This document shows, one piece after another, positions 1 through 9,741 of a stretch of DNA of 64,000 bases (position 1 is the stretch's first letter; every line of letters begins with the position of its first letter). The DNA is from Bacteroidales bacterium (GTDB lineage: Bacteria; Bacteroidota; Bacteroidia; Bacteroidales; UBA10428). The translations under genes and the position numbers were made by a program. The stretch is from NCBI GenBank assembly GCA_016926235.1, contig JAFGOZ010000221.1, forward strand, positions 1-64,000, given 5' to 3'. Below the pieces are notes generated by a model. It saw nothing but the letters and a program-made list of their open reading frames with translations. It searched no databases and was not told where the DNA came from.

Positions 1-22
1 ACGAAAATTATGTTTTTCGATG

Positions 23-56
23 CCCTTGAAAATCGAAGATTTTCAAGGGTTTTATT
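23..56 (+). terminator. Rho-independent terminator at window edge
   Basis: A perfect 12-bp stem (cccttgaaaatc at 23-34 and gattttcaaggg at 38-49) with a gaa loop is followed by ttttatt. This is a classical intrinsic terminator for a plus-strand gene that ends left of the window. The left flank lacks a matching run of A, so it looks mainly plus-directed. Confidence 0.75.
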
Positions 57-456
57 AACAATTTAAACTTGTCAAAGTAGAATTAGTAACAAAACCAATA
101 TTTACGATTAAACATAAAATATAAAAAATTCTTTTCATAGTATTAGATTTTGGGGTTAATTAGTTTTTAATTGCTTGTGTCGATATAATTATTAAAATGA
201 TCTTACATAGTGAGTCTTTTTTATCCATGTTCTATAACAAAGACAATTAGAAAGCAGTTTACCCTAAAAAGAGAAATTACTTTTTTATCTTAAATGTAAA
301 AATTAAAAGAATCATGTTAAAACCAGTATATTTTCATCTCTCTAACCACTTGGCCTAATCATCTTCGCCTTAAAATGTTGCCATTCACATATTCTATTAT
401 CTATACTTAATTACCTGTGGTTTCTTCCTATATTTTTCAAATATAATAATTAAAAG
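57..456. other. Non-coding AT-rich spacer
   Basis: No open frame of useful length, no tRNA-like cloverleaf and no obvious repeat were seen in this stretch. It separates the terminator at the left edge from the first gene and probably holds that gene's promoter and untranslated leader. Confidence 0.5.
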
Positions 457-464
457 TAATTTTG
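457..464 (+). promoter_or_regulatory. Candidate Bacteroidota -7 box
   Basis: TAATTTTG matches the TAnnTTTG -7 consensus of Bacteroidota housekeeping promoters and lies 30 bp before the start codon of the following large gene. I see no convincing TTG at the -33 position, so the assignment is tentative. Confidence 0.35.
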
Positions 465-494
465 TATTATTGCAGGGAATAAAAATACAGTTAT

Positions 495-3400
495 ATGATT
501 AAAAAAACATCAGGGCAATCTTTTATTCTTCTTAAAATAATAATTGTTCTCTTGTTAGCCAATGTGTTAGTTGTATCAAAATTATTCGTTAATGAAATTA
601 ATACAGCCCGAGAGTTTTATGTTTTCTTTTTATCTCTGCTCCTCATAATAGGCACATTGAGGTTGAAGTTTAATGAGGGTAATAAGTTCATAATAAATTT
701 TAACAAACCGGAAATATTTTTTCTATTATACATAATACTGATTATTATTAATTCTTTGGTAAAATGTCCCTATGTTATTGGCTCTAACTTTTTCATTAAT
801 CATTTCGTTGTATTTGCTTTATATTTCTGCATAAAATGGTTGCAAAAAAAAAACATTATAACACAGGTTTTTATTTTCATGTCGTTGTTTTATATTATGG
901 TAATTGAATTGTTATGGACATACTTTCAATATTTTGGAATACTGCATAGCTATAATATAGACTTTAAAATATCCGGATCGTTTGAAAATCCCGGACCGTT
1001 GACCACTTATCTTTCACTATTTGTGCCACTTGGTATAATGATGTTCTATATTGACAAGAATAGAAAAGTACTTCGATTTTTATATTTGGTAGTAACCATT
1101 ATTTTAATTATCCTGCTCATTTTGTCAAATCAAAGGGCATCCTGGATTGGAGGCTTTGCCGGAGTGGTAATTGTTTTACTCTTGCAATATCAAGAGGTAT
1201 TTAGGTCTTGTATAAGAAAACCATTACTTTTCTACCCTGTTATTTCAGGGGTTATTGTTTTGATGATTTTTGCGGGAATATTCCTTTATCAGCACAAACT
1301 TGAATCATCGCAAGGGAGAGTATTTATTTGGAAAAACTGCATTGAGTTAATAGCTGAAAAACCCATTTTCGGGCATGGTTTTGAGAATTATCTGGTTACG
1401 ATGAATAACAAACAGGCAGCTTATTTTGAAAAGCACCCGGATGATATAAAGAATGCGATGCGGGTAACCAATATAGAATTTGCTTTTAATGATCATTTAC
1501 AAAGTATTGTAGAGACAGGAATAGTTGGTTATCTGTTATTTATAATATTTATTGCATTAAGTTTATTAGATGCATATAAACGTAAAAGAGATGCAATAGA
1601 AAATATACCCATTGCATCAATTATAGTGCTTCTTTTCATGGCAATCATAACCTATCCTTTGCATACACTTTCTATTCAGGTATTGTTCTTTATATTGTTA
1701 GGCATTTTGAATTCTCGCTTTAATGAAGAAAAAGAATTTAAAATATATCTCTCCTCGAAGGTATTCAAACCAGTTTTTTATAGTGTTTTTGTTTTGGCAT
1801 TAATTATGTCTGTGTGGCAAACAAAAAGGATAAACGCACAAAAAAAATGGAAAGAACTCGCTATTGACATTAGAAAAACACAGAACGTTCAAAAGGTATT
1901 TAATTCATATGAGCAATTAATGCCGATACTCCAATATGATCGTTACTTCCTTTACAATTATGCTGCAGAACTCTCATTGCGTGGTTTGTATCAAAAAAGC
2001 GTTGATGTTTTTAAGACAGCGATAATAAAATTAAATGATAGTGATGCCTATCTATATATGGGTAACAGTTATGAAAATATGGGTGAAATTGAAAAAGCAG
2101 AGGGTTGTTACAGGCAATCAATACATTTAATACCACATCGTTTCTATCCCAGATTAAGGCTTGTACTGTTATTACAAAAACTTGGCAGAAATACTGAAGC
2201 CTTTGAAATGGCAGATGAGATGTTAACAATGCCAGTAAAAGTAGAATCAGAACTGGTAAATAATATTTTGCAGGAAGTAAGGGGAATTTATTTGGATATT
2301 TTGCTAATGGATCATGGTATATTAAACGAACAATTGAAGTATACCTTACAATTGTCGGGTAATAATATGCCTGAGCTATTGAAGGTTTTGGAACATTACA
2401 ATCAAAATCCTGCTGATAGCCTGAAAATGAAAGCATCATTATTTTTAATAGAAAACATGCTTGGGCATTATTCTGCTGCGTCAGATTTTAGTGACCTGTA
2501 TTCAAAATATCTAAAAGATATGCCGAATACAATTGCAGATAAATTTATTGCCTGGGATACACTTAAACCATACATTGATGATGCAATTGAGACCAATACT
2601 AAATATGATATAAATGTAGTAAACTCAGATTTTTTAATAAAAAATATAGACAAAGCATTTGCTTGTTGGGAAAAGGTTGACTGGAATCAGGAGTATAGTT
2701 TTAATCAATTTTGTCAATATGTATTACCCTATAGAGTATGTAATGAGCCATTGGAAAATTGGAGAGATTTTTTCCTGGATAAATACCAAGACATTTGGGA
2801 TAGTATAGTCAATCAGGATCTTTCTGTTGATTTAGCTTATTCTATGGTAAATAATCGTATTGATACTTCACATATAATTGTTGGCAATTTCCCTTATCCA
2901 TATGATTTTTCTCCAGCTGCATTATATGAAGGTTCTGTAGGTTCATGCAGACAAGTTAAGTTAATGACAGTGTTAATTATGCGCTCTTTAGGCATTCCTG
3001 CAGCACTGGACTATACACCTGCCTGGGCAAATAGGGCTAAGGGGCATGATTGGGTAGTTTTAATCGATCCTGATGAAAACCCAAAACAAATATTGGAAAA
3101 TGAAACTGTACCCCGGGATTATAATAGAGCTCATTCATCAAGGCTCTCACGTAATAATAATCTATTTGTTCTTAATTCAGAACTTGGAGAGAATTATATG
3201 AAAAGATTATTAGATCGCACTGGATTAGATTATATCATTATTAATACTGAATTATTGTTGGAAAAAACCCCTGTTTATCCTGAGAAAAAAACAGCTAAGA
3301 TTTACAGGCATATATATGAAATTGATACTGCCTCAGTTTATTATTTAAATATCCTAAAGGGGAAAGGGGTAGAGCCTTTCAACGACTTTTATATGAAGGA

Positions 3401-4352
3401 TGTTACAGGATCATATCTTGAAAAACGCAATAATATTAAGCTTCAATTATGGCAACCTAATCAACCTCAGGATTATGCTTATTTAGGTGTATTCAATAAA
3501 CAAAGTCTTATTTATCCAATTGCGAGAGCCAGAATGGGATATGACAATAAAATCAATATAAGTGATATAGGAATAGGGATTCTGTATTTTCCACTTTATA
3601 TTTCGAATAATCAGATGCAAATTGCAGGTTCCCCTTTCATCCTCACAAAGGACGATGATATAAGATTTATAACTCCCGATTTTAACAATCTACAAAATAT
3701 CACAATAAAAAGAAAATATCCTTTATTTGCTAATACTTTTTACCAAGCACAAGTATTGTATAAAGGGAGTATTCAAGGTGCAAATCGAGCTGATTTTTCT
3801 GATGCTGTAGACTTATTAACTATTAAAAAGGTACCCCATAATAATATCGATATCCCCATAAATAGCACTAAATCATTTAGGTATTTACGCTTTGTTTTTA
3901 ATCAGAAATCCGATTTTAGCATGGCTGAGATTTCAGCATTTTCGATGAATGCAGAAGGCACTACCATAAAGCTAAAAGGTTTGCCAATTGGGGAGCCAGG
4001 GGATAAAAACAAGCCTTTACAAAATGCTTATGATAATAATTTTGATACCTACTTCTTTAAATCAGGAGTCTCAAACTATTCATGGATCGGATTAGATTTC
4101 GGGAAACAATATCAAATCCAAAAAGTGAGTATATGTCCCCGAAACGATTCAAATGGAATAATTCCAGGCAATACTTATGAATTATTCTTTTGGAATAACC
4201 AATGGATATCAGCTGGGACAAAAACTGCTGATAGCGACTATCTTGAATATAATAACATTCCATCAAATACTTTGTATTGGATTAAGTGCCTAGACGGAGG
4301 TAATGAGGAACGACCATTTACTTACGAAAAGGACATGCAAGTTTGGTGGTAG
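495..4352 (+). CDS. O-antigen ligase-like / TPR / transglutaminase-like / discoidin-like fusion protein
   Basis: This 1285-residue protein joins several modules. Residues 1-440 are a multi-spanning membrane region of the Wzy/WaaL (O-antigen ligase) type, with Arg214 in NQRASW, Arg275 and His334 placed like the key Arg/Arg/His residues of WaaL. Residues about 470-600 contain TPR-like repeats (YLYMGNSYENMGEIEKA). Residues about 700-900 resemble Bacteroidota transglutaminase-like proteins (VLPYRVCNEPLENW, Cys818 in GSVGSC, His851 in GHDW, with Asp residues just after). The C-terminus, about 1130-1285, looks like an F5/8 type C (discoidin) fold ending in a WW pair. A plausible role is glycan polymerisation or ligation coupled to a periplasmic thiol-transferase or protease-like activity, but the fusion's substrate is unknown. 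The start is an ATG 30 bp after a candidate -7 box. Domain order is seen in the sequence; the joint function is inferred. Confidence 0.8.
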   Translation: MIKKTSGQSFILLKIIIVLLLANVLVVSKLFVNEINTAREFYVFFLSLLLIIGTLRLKFNEGNKFIINFNKPEIFFLLYIILIIINSLVKCPYVIGSNFFINHFVVFALYFCIKWLQKKNIITQVFIFMSLFYIMVIELLWTYFQYFGILHSYNIDFKISGSFENPGPLTTYLSLFVPLGIMMFYIDKNRKVLRFLYLVVTIILIILLILSNQRASWIGGFAGVVIVLLLQYQEVFRSCIRKPLLFYPVISGVIVLMIFAGIFLYQHKLESSQGRVFIWKNCIELIAEKPIFGHGFENYLVTMNNKQAAYFEKHPDDIKNAMRVTNIEFAFNDHLQSIVETGIVGYLLFIIFIALSLLDAYKRKRDAIENIPIASIIVLLFMAIITYPLHTLSIQVLFFILLGILNSRFNEEKEFKIYLSSKVFKPVFYSVFVLALIMSVWQTKRINAQKKWKELAIDIRKTQNVQKVFNSYEQLMPILQYDRYFLYNYAAELSLRGLYQKSVDVFKTAIIKLNDSDAYLYMGNSYENMGEIEKAEGCYRQSIHLIPHRFYPRLRLVLLLQKLGRNTEAFEMADEMLTMPVKVESELVNNILQEVRGIYLDILLMDHGILNEQLKYTLQLSGNNMPELLKVLEHYNQNPADSLKMKASLFLIENMLGHYSAASDFSDLYSKYLKDMPNTIADKFIAWDTLKPYIDDAIETNTKYDINVVNSDFLIKNIDKAFACWEKVDWNQEYSFNQFCQYVLPYRVCNEPLENWRDFFLDKYQDIWDSIVNQDLSVDLAYSMVNNRIDTSHIIVGNFPYPYDFSPAALYEGSVGSCRQVKLMTVLIMRSLGIPAALDYTPAWANRAKGHDWVVLIDPDENPKQILENETVPRDYNRAHSSRLSRNNNLFVLNSELGENYMKRLLDRTGLDYIIINTELLLEKTPVYPEKKTAKIYRHIYEIDTASVYYLNILKGKGVEPFNDFYMKDVTGSYLEKRNNIKLQLWQPNQPQDYAYLGVFNKQSLIYPIARARMGYDNKINISDIGIGILYFPLYISNNQMQIAGSPFILTKDDDIRFITPDFNNLQNITIKRKYPLFANTFYQAQVLYKGSIQGANRADFSDAVDLLTIKKVPHNNIDIPINSTKSFRYLRFVFNQKSDFSMAEISAFSMNAEGTTIKLKGLPIGEPGDKNKPLQNAYDNNFDTYFFKSGVSNYSWIGLDFGKQYQIQKVSICPRNDSNGIIPGNTYELFFWNNQWISAGTKTADSDYLEYNNIPSNTLYWIKCLDGGNEERPFTYEKDMQVWW

Positions 4353-4415
4353 AAGAAATAAAGTCTTGACAAAATGCTCGTTTTCAAATAAAAAGAAGAC
4401 TAATAAACTTAGGTT

Positions 4416-5126
4416 CTAAGCTCTAAAAATGCCATACTTAATAATAGTCCAAAGTATTTTAAAGGCATCCCAACTATTAAGTTTTTTTCCCTCGCCTTGA
4501 TTTCTTGGAAAATATTGCACAGGCACTTCTGCAATGTTATTTTTCTTGATGCGGAGAGCCTTAATGATCAATTCGGCTTCAAAGCCAAATCGATTTTCCT
4601 TAATTTTTATTTTGTCATATAGGTTCTTGTGGAATAATTTATATCCACAAGCCATATCTGTAATTTTTACATTTATTATAATTGCTGTTAACCAGGTAAA
4701 GAATCTATTACCAAGGTATCTCCTGTAAGATGACAGAGGTCGAACTACGCCATGTAAATAACGTGAGCCATTTATAAATTCAATATTTAATTCATGCATT
4801 GCATCTAACATTCTTGGGATATCATTTGGATTTAATTCAAGATCAGAATCCTGAATAAGAAAAACATCCCCATGAGCTTCATTTATTCCAGTTTTAACTG
4901 CTGCCCCTTTTCCTTTGTTAACATAATGTTTTATTAGAGTATAATTATTTTTCGAGTTTATAAATTCATTTACCTTTTGAAAAGAATTGTCTGTAGAGCA
5001 ATCATCAACTATAATTACCTCAGTACTTTCAACAAAATCTTGAAATTTTAATTCTTCAAGTTTTAATAAAACCTGAGTAATATTATTTTCCTCATTATAC
5101 AGGGGTATAATAATCGATAAATTCAT
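4416..5126 (-). CDS. Glycosyltransferase family 2 (polyprenyl-phosphate sugar synthase-like)
   Basis: The 236-residue protein has the GT-A fold signatures of GT2 enzymes: IIIPLYNEENN near the N-terminus, VDDCSTD (40-46) for nucleotide binding and the metal-binding DSD at 93-95. The length and lack of a membrane segment resemble dolichyl/undecaprenyl-phosphate mannose or glucose synthases (DPM1-like), which load a sugar onto a lipid carrier on the cytoplasmic face. The neighbouring ArnT/PMT-like membrane transferase at 5441 would be a natural user of such a lipid-linked sugar. It is convergent with the large fusion gene. The sugar specificity cannot be read from sequence. Confidence 0.85.
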   Translation of the reverse strand: MNLSIIIPLYNEENNITQVLLKLEELKFQDFVESTEVIIVDDCSTDNSFQKVNEFINSKNNYTLIKHYVNKGKGAAVKTGINEAHGDVFLIQDSDLELNPNDIPRMLDAMHELNIEFINGSRYLHGVVRPLSSYRRYLGNRFFTWLTAIIINVKITDMACGYKLFHKNLYDKIKIKENRFGFEAELIIKALRIKKNNIAEVPVQYFPRNQGEGKKLNSWDAFKILWTIIKYGIFRA

Positions 5127-5405
5127 GTATGAAAATTTTGCCTAATATACTAAATTTATTATTAGGGGCACGGAAATACATATATTTTGGTTTATACCAA
5201 TGGTTAAAGAATTTTTATATCTTTCTTAAAAACTTAAGGGCGTGGAATGTGATCAAGAAATGAATGAATTTCAAAATACCTTTATTAGTAAAATTTACAT
5301 ATAATCTAGATTCTTATTTCATCGACAACCTTGCCTTTTAATATGATTATTTTATCTTTTTTACTTATTTGTTTTCGATAATTCTTTTTTTTTAAGTTAA
5401 TACCT
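5127..5405. other. Divergent intergenic region
   Basis: This non-coding AT-rich spacer lies between two divergently transcribed glycosyltransferase genes. Apart from the -7 box at its right end I see no hairpin, repeat or small gene in it. Confidence 0.4.
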
Positions 5406-5413
5406 TATATTTG
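5406..5413 (+). promoter_or_regulatory. Candidate Bacteroidota -7 box
   Basis: TATATTTG fits TAnnTTTG and lies 28 bp before ATG 5441. It overlaps the upstream in-frame TTG at 5411, which therefore cannot easily be the start codon. There is no clear -33 TTG at proper spacing. Confidence 0.4.
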
Positions 5414-5440
5414 GGGCAATTTATTACTAAAATTGGAAAT

Positions 5441-6988
5441 ATGAACAAATATTTAGTTATTAAAAATTTCAAAATCAAGTATACTACTTTATTCCTAATT
5501 GTTTTTATTGTTATGGCTTTATATTATAGTTATGGGAAGATTCTTTTTATGCGTCCGGCAGGAATCCATCAATGGAGAAATTGTATATGTGCTACTTATG
5601 CCCGGAATTATTATTATGGGGCCAATTTTTTTAAACCGGAAACAAGTTGTTATGTGGCAGATAATTTTACATCAGATGTTGTTGTTCTTGAATTTCCAAT
5701 TTTTTATTATTTAGTTTCTTTACTTTATAGAATTTTTGGTTTTCAGGAATTTCTTTACAGGTTAGCAAATGTAATTGTTGGATTTTTAGGGTTACTTTCA
5801 TTATTTAAATTAACTCGTAAAGTTTTAAATGATAATTTTTTTGCCTTTATAGTGCCTTTTTTCATTTTTAGTTCAACTGTTTATACTTTCTATTTAAATA
5901 ACTTCATTATTGATCCAACTGCACTCTCGCTGTCTTTAATAGGGTTATATTTATTTTACCAGTATTCTACTGAAAAAAAAATAAAGCATTTCTATTTTGC
6001 AATGCTGATGTTTATGATTGGGGGATTGATGAAACCCACTTCTATGCTTGTTTTTCTAAGTATAATAGCATTATTTGGTTTTGAATTCCTTTTTAAGATA
6101 AAAATTGACAGGAACCAAAAAATATTTGACAAGCCATTAATACAAATTGTTGGTTTCTTTGTAGTTATAGCATCAATCATAAGTTGGTATTATTATTCTA
6201 AAAAATTTGGTGAAATACATGGAGTAATACAACCTGTATCTACAAGAAGTATTTGGACACTTCCAAGAGAACAGATACATCATATATGGAATGAATTTAC
6301 AGCCAGGTTTAAAGTAGGATATTTTTATGGTCCTATATTCGTTTATTTTACTGGAATAGTGTTATTGTTTAATATTGTTTTTTATAAGAGATTTAATCGA
6401 CTTTTAAACCTATTTACATTTTTAACATTTGCTCAAGTGTTAGCTTTTAACCTGTTGTTCTTCCAGTCTATAGGTCGTTGTGATTATTATCAAATAAATA
6501 ATCTTGTGTTTATTGCAATCTTATATTTAAACTTAATCTTTTATTTGAAAAGCAACCATTCAAGGATTTTTCATAATTTATATTTTAGAATTGCAGTAGT
6601 TATTGGAATACTATTTCTTATTCATGATTGTAAATTGGGAATGAATAGAAAATATAGTGATTGGCATTATAATGCTTCAAATACAAATTTTCTCCAAAAA
6701 TATGGACAGATTACACCTTATTTGAGACAGCTTGGAATACAAAGGGATGATCGGGTATACGTATCATCTGATGGCAGTATGAACATTTCATTATATTTAA
6801 TGGATCAGAAGGGGAATAATGAAACAAGTATAGGCCCTATGACAAAAGGGAGTATTGATTTTCTTAAATCAAAGGGGACAAAATATCTGATTATTTCAGA
6901 TCCTGCTGTTTACAAGGAGGATTTGGGACCATATATCAGTAATAAGATAGGACATTTCAGTGGTGTTGATATTTATAAGCTAGATTAA
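5441..6988 (+). CDS. ArnT/PMT-like integral membrane glycosyltransferase (GT-C)
   Basis: About 515 residues with roughly ten or more hydrophobic segments and a first extracytoplasmic loop containing HQWRN and NFTSDVVVLEFPIFYYLV. That loop is the place where PMT (GT39) and ArnT (GT83) enzymes keep acidic catalytic residues. Such proteins move a sugar from a polyprenyl-phosphate donor to lipid, glycan or protein outside the cytoplasmic membrane. I chose ATG 5441 over the in-frame TTG 5411 because a -7 box covers the TTG. The next gene follows after about 24 bp and is probably cotranscribed. The acceptor is unknown. Confidence 0.75.
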   Translation: MNKYLVIKNFKIKYTTLFLIVFIVMALYYSYGKILFMRPAGIHQWRNCICATYARNYYYGANFFKPETSCYVADNFTSDVVVLEFPIFYYLVSLLYRIFGFQEFLYRLANVIVGFLGLLSLFKLTRKVLNDNFFAFIVPFFIFSSTVYTFYLNNFIIDPTALSLSLIGLYLFYQYSTEKKIKHFYFAMLMFMIGGLMKPTSMLVFLSIIALFGFEFLFKIKIDRNQKIFDKPLIQIVGFFVVIASIISWYYYSKKFGEIHGVIQPVSTRSIWTLPREQIHHIWNEFTARFKVGYFYGPIFVYFTGIVLLFNIVFYKRFNRLLNLFTFLTFAQVLAFNLLFFQSIGRCDYYQINNLVFIAILYLNLIFYLKSNHSRIFHNLYFRIAVVIGILFLIHDCKLGMNRKYSDWHYNASNTNFLQKYGQITPYLRQLGIQRDDRVYVSSDGSMNISLYLMDQKGNNETSIGPMTKGSIDFLKSKGTKYLIISDPAVYKEDLGPYISNKIGHFSGVDIYKLD

Positions 6989-7012
6989 ATTAAATTATCT
7001 CATCCTAATAAA

Positions 7013-8593
7013 ATGAATGTTCAAAAGATTAACTACTTTTTTTCCTTATTGTTTGTGCTTTTAATGGTTTGTATTTATTACGCCATAACGCCGGATTCAA
7101 GTTATATTCAAAATATGTTCAGTGCAGATGTAATGTATTTACCTGCCATGTATAAAGATATCTTTTATGATGGTTATAAACTGACAGATTGGAATTTTCC
7201 AGGTGCTCCTTTCTTTTTCCCCGATATGGGCCTTTATTTTTTGTTAAATTTTATTTTCAGGAGTTTTTCAGTAACACTCTTTGTTTATGCTATTGTGCAG
7301 TTTCTGATCCTAATTTTACTATCCCATAAGTTAATCCAAACAATTGAATCTAAAACAAATTATAATCAGCTAGCGATTTCAAGTTTACTATATTGTTTTT
7401 TTATTTTTATAACGGTTCAATCGAAACAAATTAGCAGTTTTTCTTACTATTTACTTACCCCGATTTACCATACAGGAGTTTTTATTTGTAGCTTATTGGC
7501 TTTAATATTTACAATCAACTATTATTATAGGAAGAGAAGTAACCTGATCCTATATATACTTCCCATAATGATTATTGTGAGTATATTGTCTGACAGGTTA
7601 TTTTTGATTGTTTTCTCTATCCCGTTTCTGTTAAGTCTTGTTATACAAAAGAGTAAATGGAAAGAAAATCGGTTTAAGGTATTATTCCTTCTGACTGTTC
7701 TGTCAACTGCAGTTGGATATGGAATGTTGTTTTTTTTGGGAAAAGTATTTACTATTTACAATCCTAAAATAGAATTGGATCTTGATATATTTAAAAGCTT
7801 GATACCACAAATTATTCAATTCTTCGAACACTATCTTAAGCCATTAAACTTAGTTTCCCTGATAGTGACACTTGGTATCATAAGCTATTTAATTACTGTT
7901 GTTATTGTGATACTAAACAGATCGTTAACTGAAAGGCATAGAATGTTCCATTTATATTTTATTTTTTTATTTCCTATTGCACTCATTACCCCATTTGTTA
8001 CCAAGTTATACAATAGTATAACGTGTATAAGGTATATTATCTTTATTTTTTATTTTGCCATAATAAATCTTGTTTTATTACTCAATTATTATAAAAAGCT
8101 TATAAATGGGAAGTATTTTAAATATGGCTTATCAGTGATATTAGGATTATCCATCCTGCTTTTAACCATTATGTATAGCCCACAAAAAATAATAAATGGG
8201 ATATCCGGCTTTATCCATTTTAAACCGGATTATATTGAATGTTTTGATAACGTTTCTGATGAGTTAGGTTTAAAATACGGGATTTCAGATTATTGGTATT
8301 CAAAGGTGATAATTATGTTTTCGAAAAAAGGAAAAAGAGTTTATACGGTATATAATTCATCATTAAATCCTTACACACATGTTTCCAATTCTAATTGGTA
8401 CTATCAGTTAGATTACGGGAAATTCAACAGACCTGTTTACAATTTTATTATTATGGGCAAAAATTATAAAAATTCTGAGTTAAATGAAATATTTGGAGAA
8501 ATTGATACTTCTATAATGTGTAATGATATGCTGATAATAAAAACTCCGGAGTTTTACTTTAGTGATGATAAAAAGATAATTCTAAAGGAATAA
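7013..8593 (+). CDS. Multi-spanning membrane protein, probably envelope-glycan related
   Basis: The protein has 526 residues with about ten hydrophobic segments, a loop after the first segment (SADVMYLPAMYKDIFYDGYKLTDWNFPGAP) and a soluble C-terminal domain of about 130 residues. The layout, a large first loop with acidic residues followed by many helices, resembles GT-C glycosyltransferases, but I recognise no specific family. It follows the ArnT-like gene closely on the same strand and probably shares its transcript. The glycosyltransferase role is inferred from topology and neighbours only. Confidence 0.6.
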   Translation: MNVQKINYFFSLLFVLLMVCIYYAITPDSSYIQNMFSADVMYLPAMYKDIFYDGYKLTDWNFPGAPFFFPDMGLYFLLNFIFRSFSVTLFVYAIVQFLILILLSHKLIQTIESKTNYNQLAISSLLYCFFIFITVQSKQISSFSYYLLTPIYHTGVFICSLLALIFTINYYYRKRSNLILYILPIMIIVSILSDRLFLIVFSIPFLLSLVIQKSKWKENRFKVLFLLTVLSTAVGYGMLFFLGKVFTIYNPKIELDLDIFKSLIPQIIQFFEHYLKPLNLVSLIVTLGIISYLITVVIVILNRSLTERHRMFHLYFIFLFPIALITPFVTKLYNSITCIRYIIFIFYFAIINLVLLLNYYKKLINGKYFKYGLSVILGLSILLLTIMYSPQKIINGISGFIHFKPDYIECFDNVSDELGLKYGISDYWYSKVIIMFSKKGKRVYTVYNSSLNPYTHVSNSNWYYQLDYGKFNRPVYNFIIMGKNYKNSELNEIFGEIDTSIMCNDMLIIKTPEFYFSDDKKIILKE

Positions 8594-8629
8594 TTCTGTC
8601 TGTTGAACTAATTTTTAACTTGTGTTATA

Positions 8630-9577
8630 TTATCTCAATTCTTTATTATATTCCATATCAAACCACATGGCAAAAAGAGTGAATTGGATAGACATTATGG
8701 CACAAAACATCCATGCCAGGAAATTTACTTTGGGTATGTAATCTACAGCTATCCACATGTAAATAAACCTGACAAATAAAGGTAAACTTACCAAAAATAA
8801 GAGAAAGCCTGAAAAGTAAAAGAAAACCAAGGGATGAAAATCCCTGATAATATATTTTTCTTTCATCCTGTAGAAGAAGCGTTTGAATAATAACCAACCT
8901 ATGGTGAAGACCACCTTTCGTATTTTCATTTTGGATTTTTCACCTACATTATATACTGGTTTGGTGTATATGTCTCTTACTTTAAAATTATAAATATTAA
9001 GCTTTACCAGCAAATCATTGGGTTGTCCGTATCGCTTATACATTTTATCCCAATTTATGGTTTTAAGAGCTTTTTTATTAATAGCGGTGTAACCTGATTG
9101 GGAATCTGCTATATGCCAGTATCCGGAAGCAATTTTTGTAAAAAGGCTTAAAATGGAGTTGCCAAAATACCTGACTTTTGGTATTTCCTGAAATGCCTCT
9201 CCCGAAAGCAACCTGTTTGTTTTTGTATAATCTACTTCATCATTTGCAACAGGTGCAATAACATTAGGAAGTTCGTTTGGATCCATCTGGCCGTCACCAG
9301 CCATCACAACAGCAATATCCATATCATTATCGCGTGCCCATTTGTATCCTGAAGCAATTGCTCCGCCTACACCCTGGTTTTTTCCATGAACTATTAGTTG
9401 AATTTTATTATTATTTTGTTGAAGGGACTTTACAACCTCAACTGTTTTGTCTTTGCTAACATCATCAATGATAACCATCTTATCCACAAAATCAGGCATA
9501 GTATTTACTACTTTGGCTATTTGAGATTCTTCATTATAGCAGGGAATTACTATACAAACAGATTTGTTATTAAACAT
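8630..9577 (-). CDS. Glycosyltransferase family 2 with C-terminal membrane helices
   Basis: 315 residues. The N-terminal GT-A domain has CIVIPCYNEES, VIIDDVSKDKT (about 35-45) and the acceptor/metal region AGDGQMDP (93-100). A proline- and charge-containing linker is followed by two hydrophobic segments near 250-275 and 285-305. This resembles GtrB/ArnC/DPM1-type enzymes that make a polyprenyl-phosphate sugar at the membrane. It is the last gene of the minus-strand run from 12880 and is convergent with the membrane protein at 7013. The donor sugar cannot be told. Confidence 0.83.
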   Translation of the reverse strand: MFNNKSVCIVIPCYNEESQIAKVVNTMPDFVDKMVIIDDVSKDKTVEVVKSLQQNNNKIQLIVHGKNQGVGGAIASGYKWARDNDMDIAVVMAGDGQMDPNELPNVIAPVANDEVDYTKTNRLLSGEAFQEIPKVRYFGNSILSLFTKIASGYWHIADSQSGYTAINKKALKTINWDKMYKRYGQPNDLLVKLNIYNFKVRDIYTKPVYNVGEKSKMKIRKVVFTIGWLLFKRFFYRMKEKYIIRDFHPLVFFYFSGFLLFLVSLPLFVRFIYMWIAVDYIPKVNFLAWMFCAIMSIQFTLFAMWFDMEYNKELR

Positions 9578-9741
9578 GGATACAAATTATTATTTTACAT
9601 CTTCACTTTTGAGAGTGTTTATATGCAGCAAATATACATAAGTTTTAATTCTTGTGTTATGTACATTTATATTTGTGTAACAAATATAGCTATTATAATC
9701 ATTTAAACTAAATCGGGAAGATTAACGTACTTGGCTGTTAA

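Noticed and set aside
325..385. On the minus strand the stretch ggccaagtggttagaga resembles a tRNA D-arm.
   Set aside because: No acceptor stem, anticodon arm or T-loop can be paired around it, so it is a chance resemblance.
2011..2439. A 142-codon open frame on the minus strand
   Set aside because: It is antisense to the TPR part of the large fusion gene and has no initiation signal or domain.
5411..5440. TTG start for the ArnT-like gene
   Set aside because: The TTG lies inside a TAnnTTTG box that should be upstream of the transcript. The ATG at 5441 gives a normal membrane protein N-terminus.
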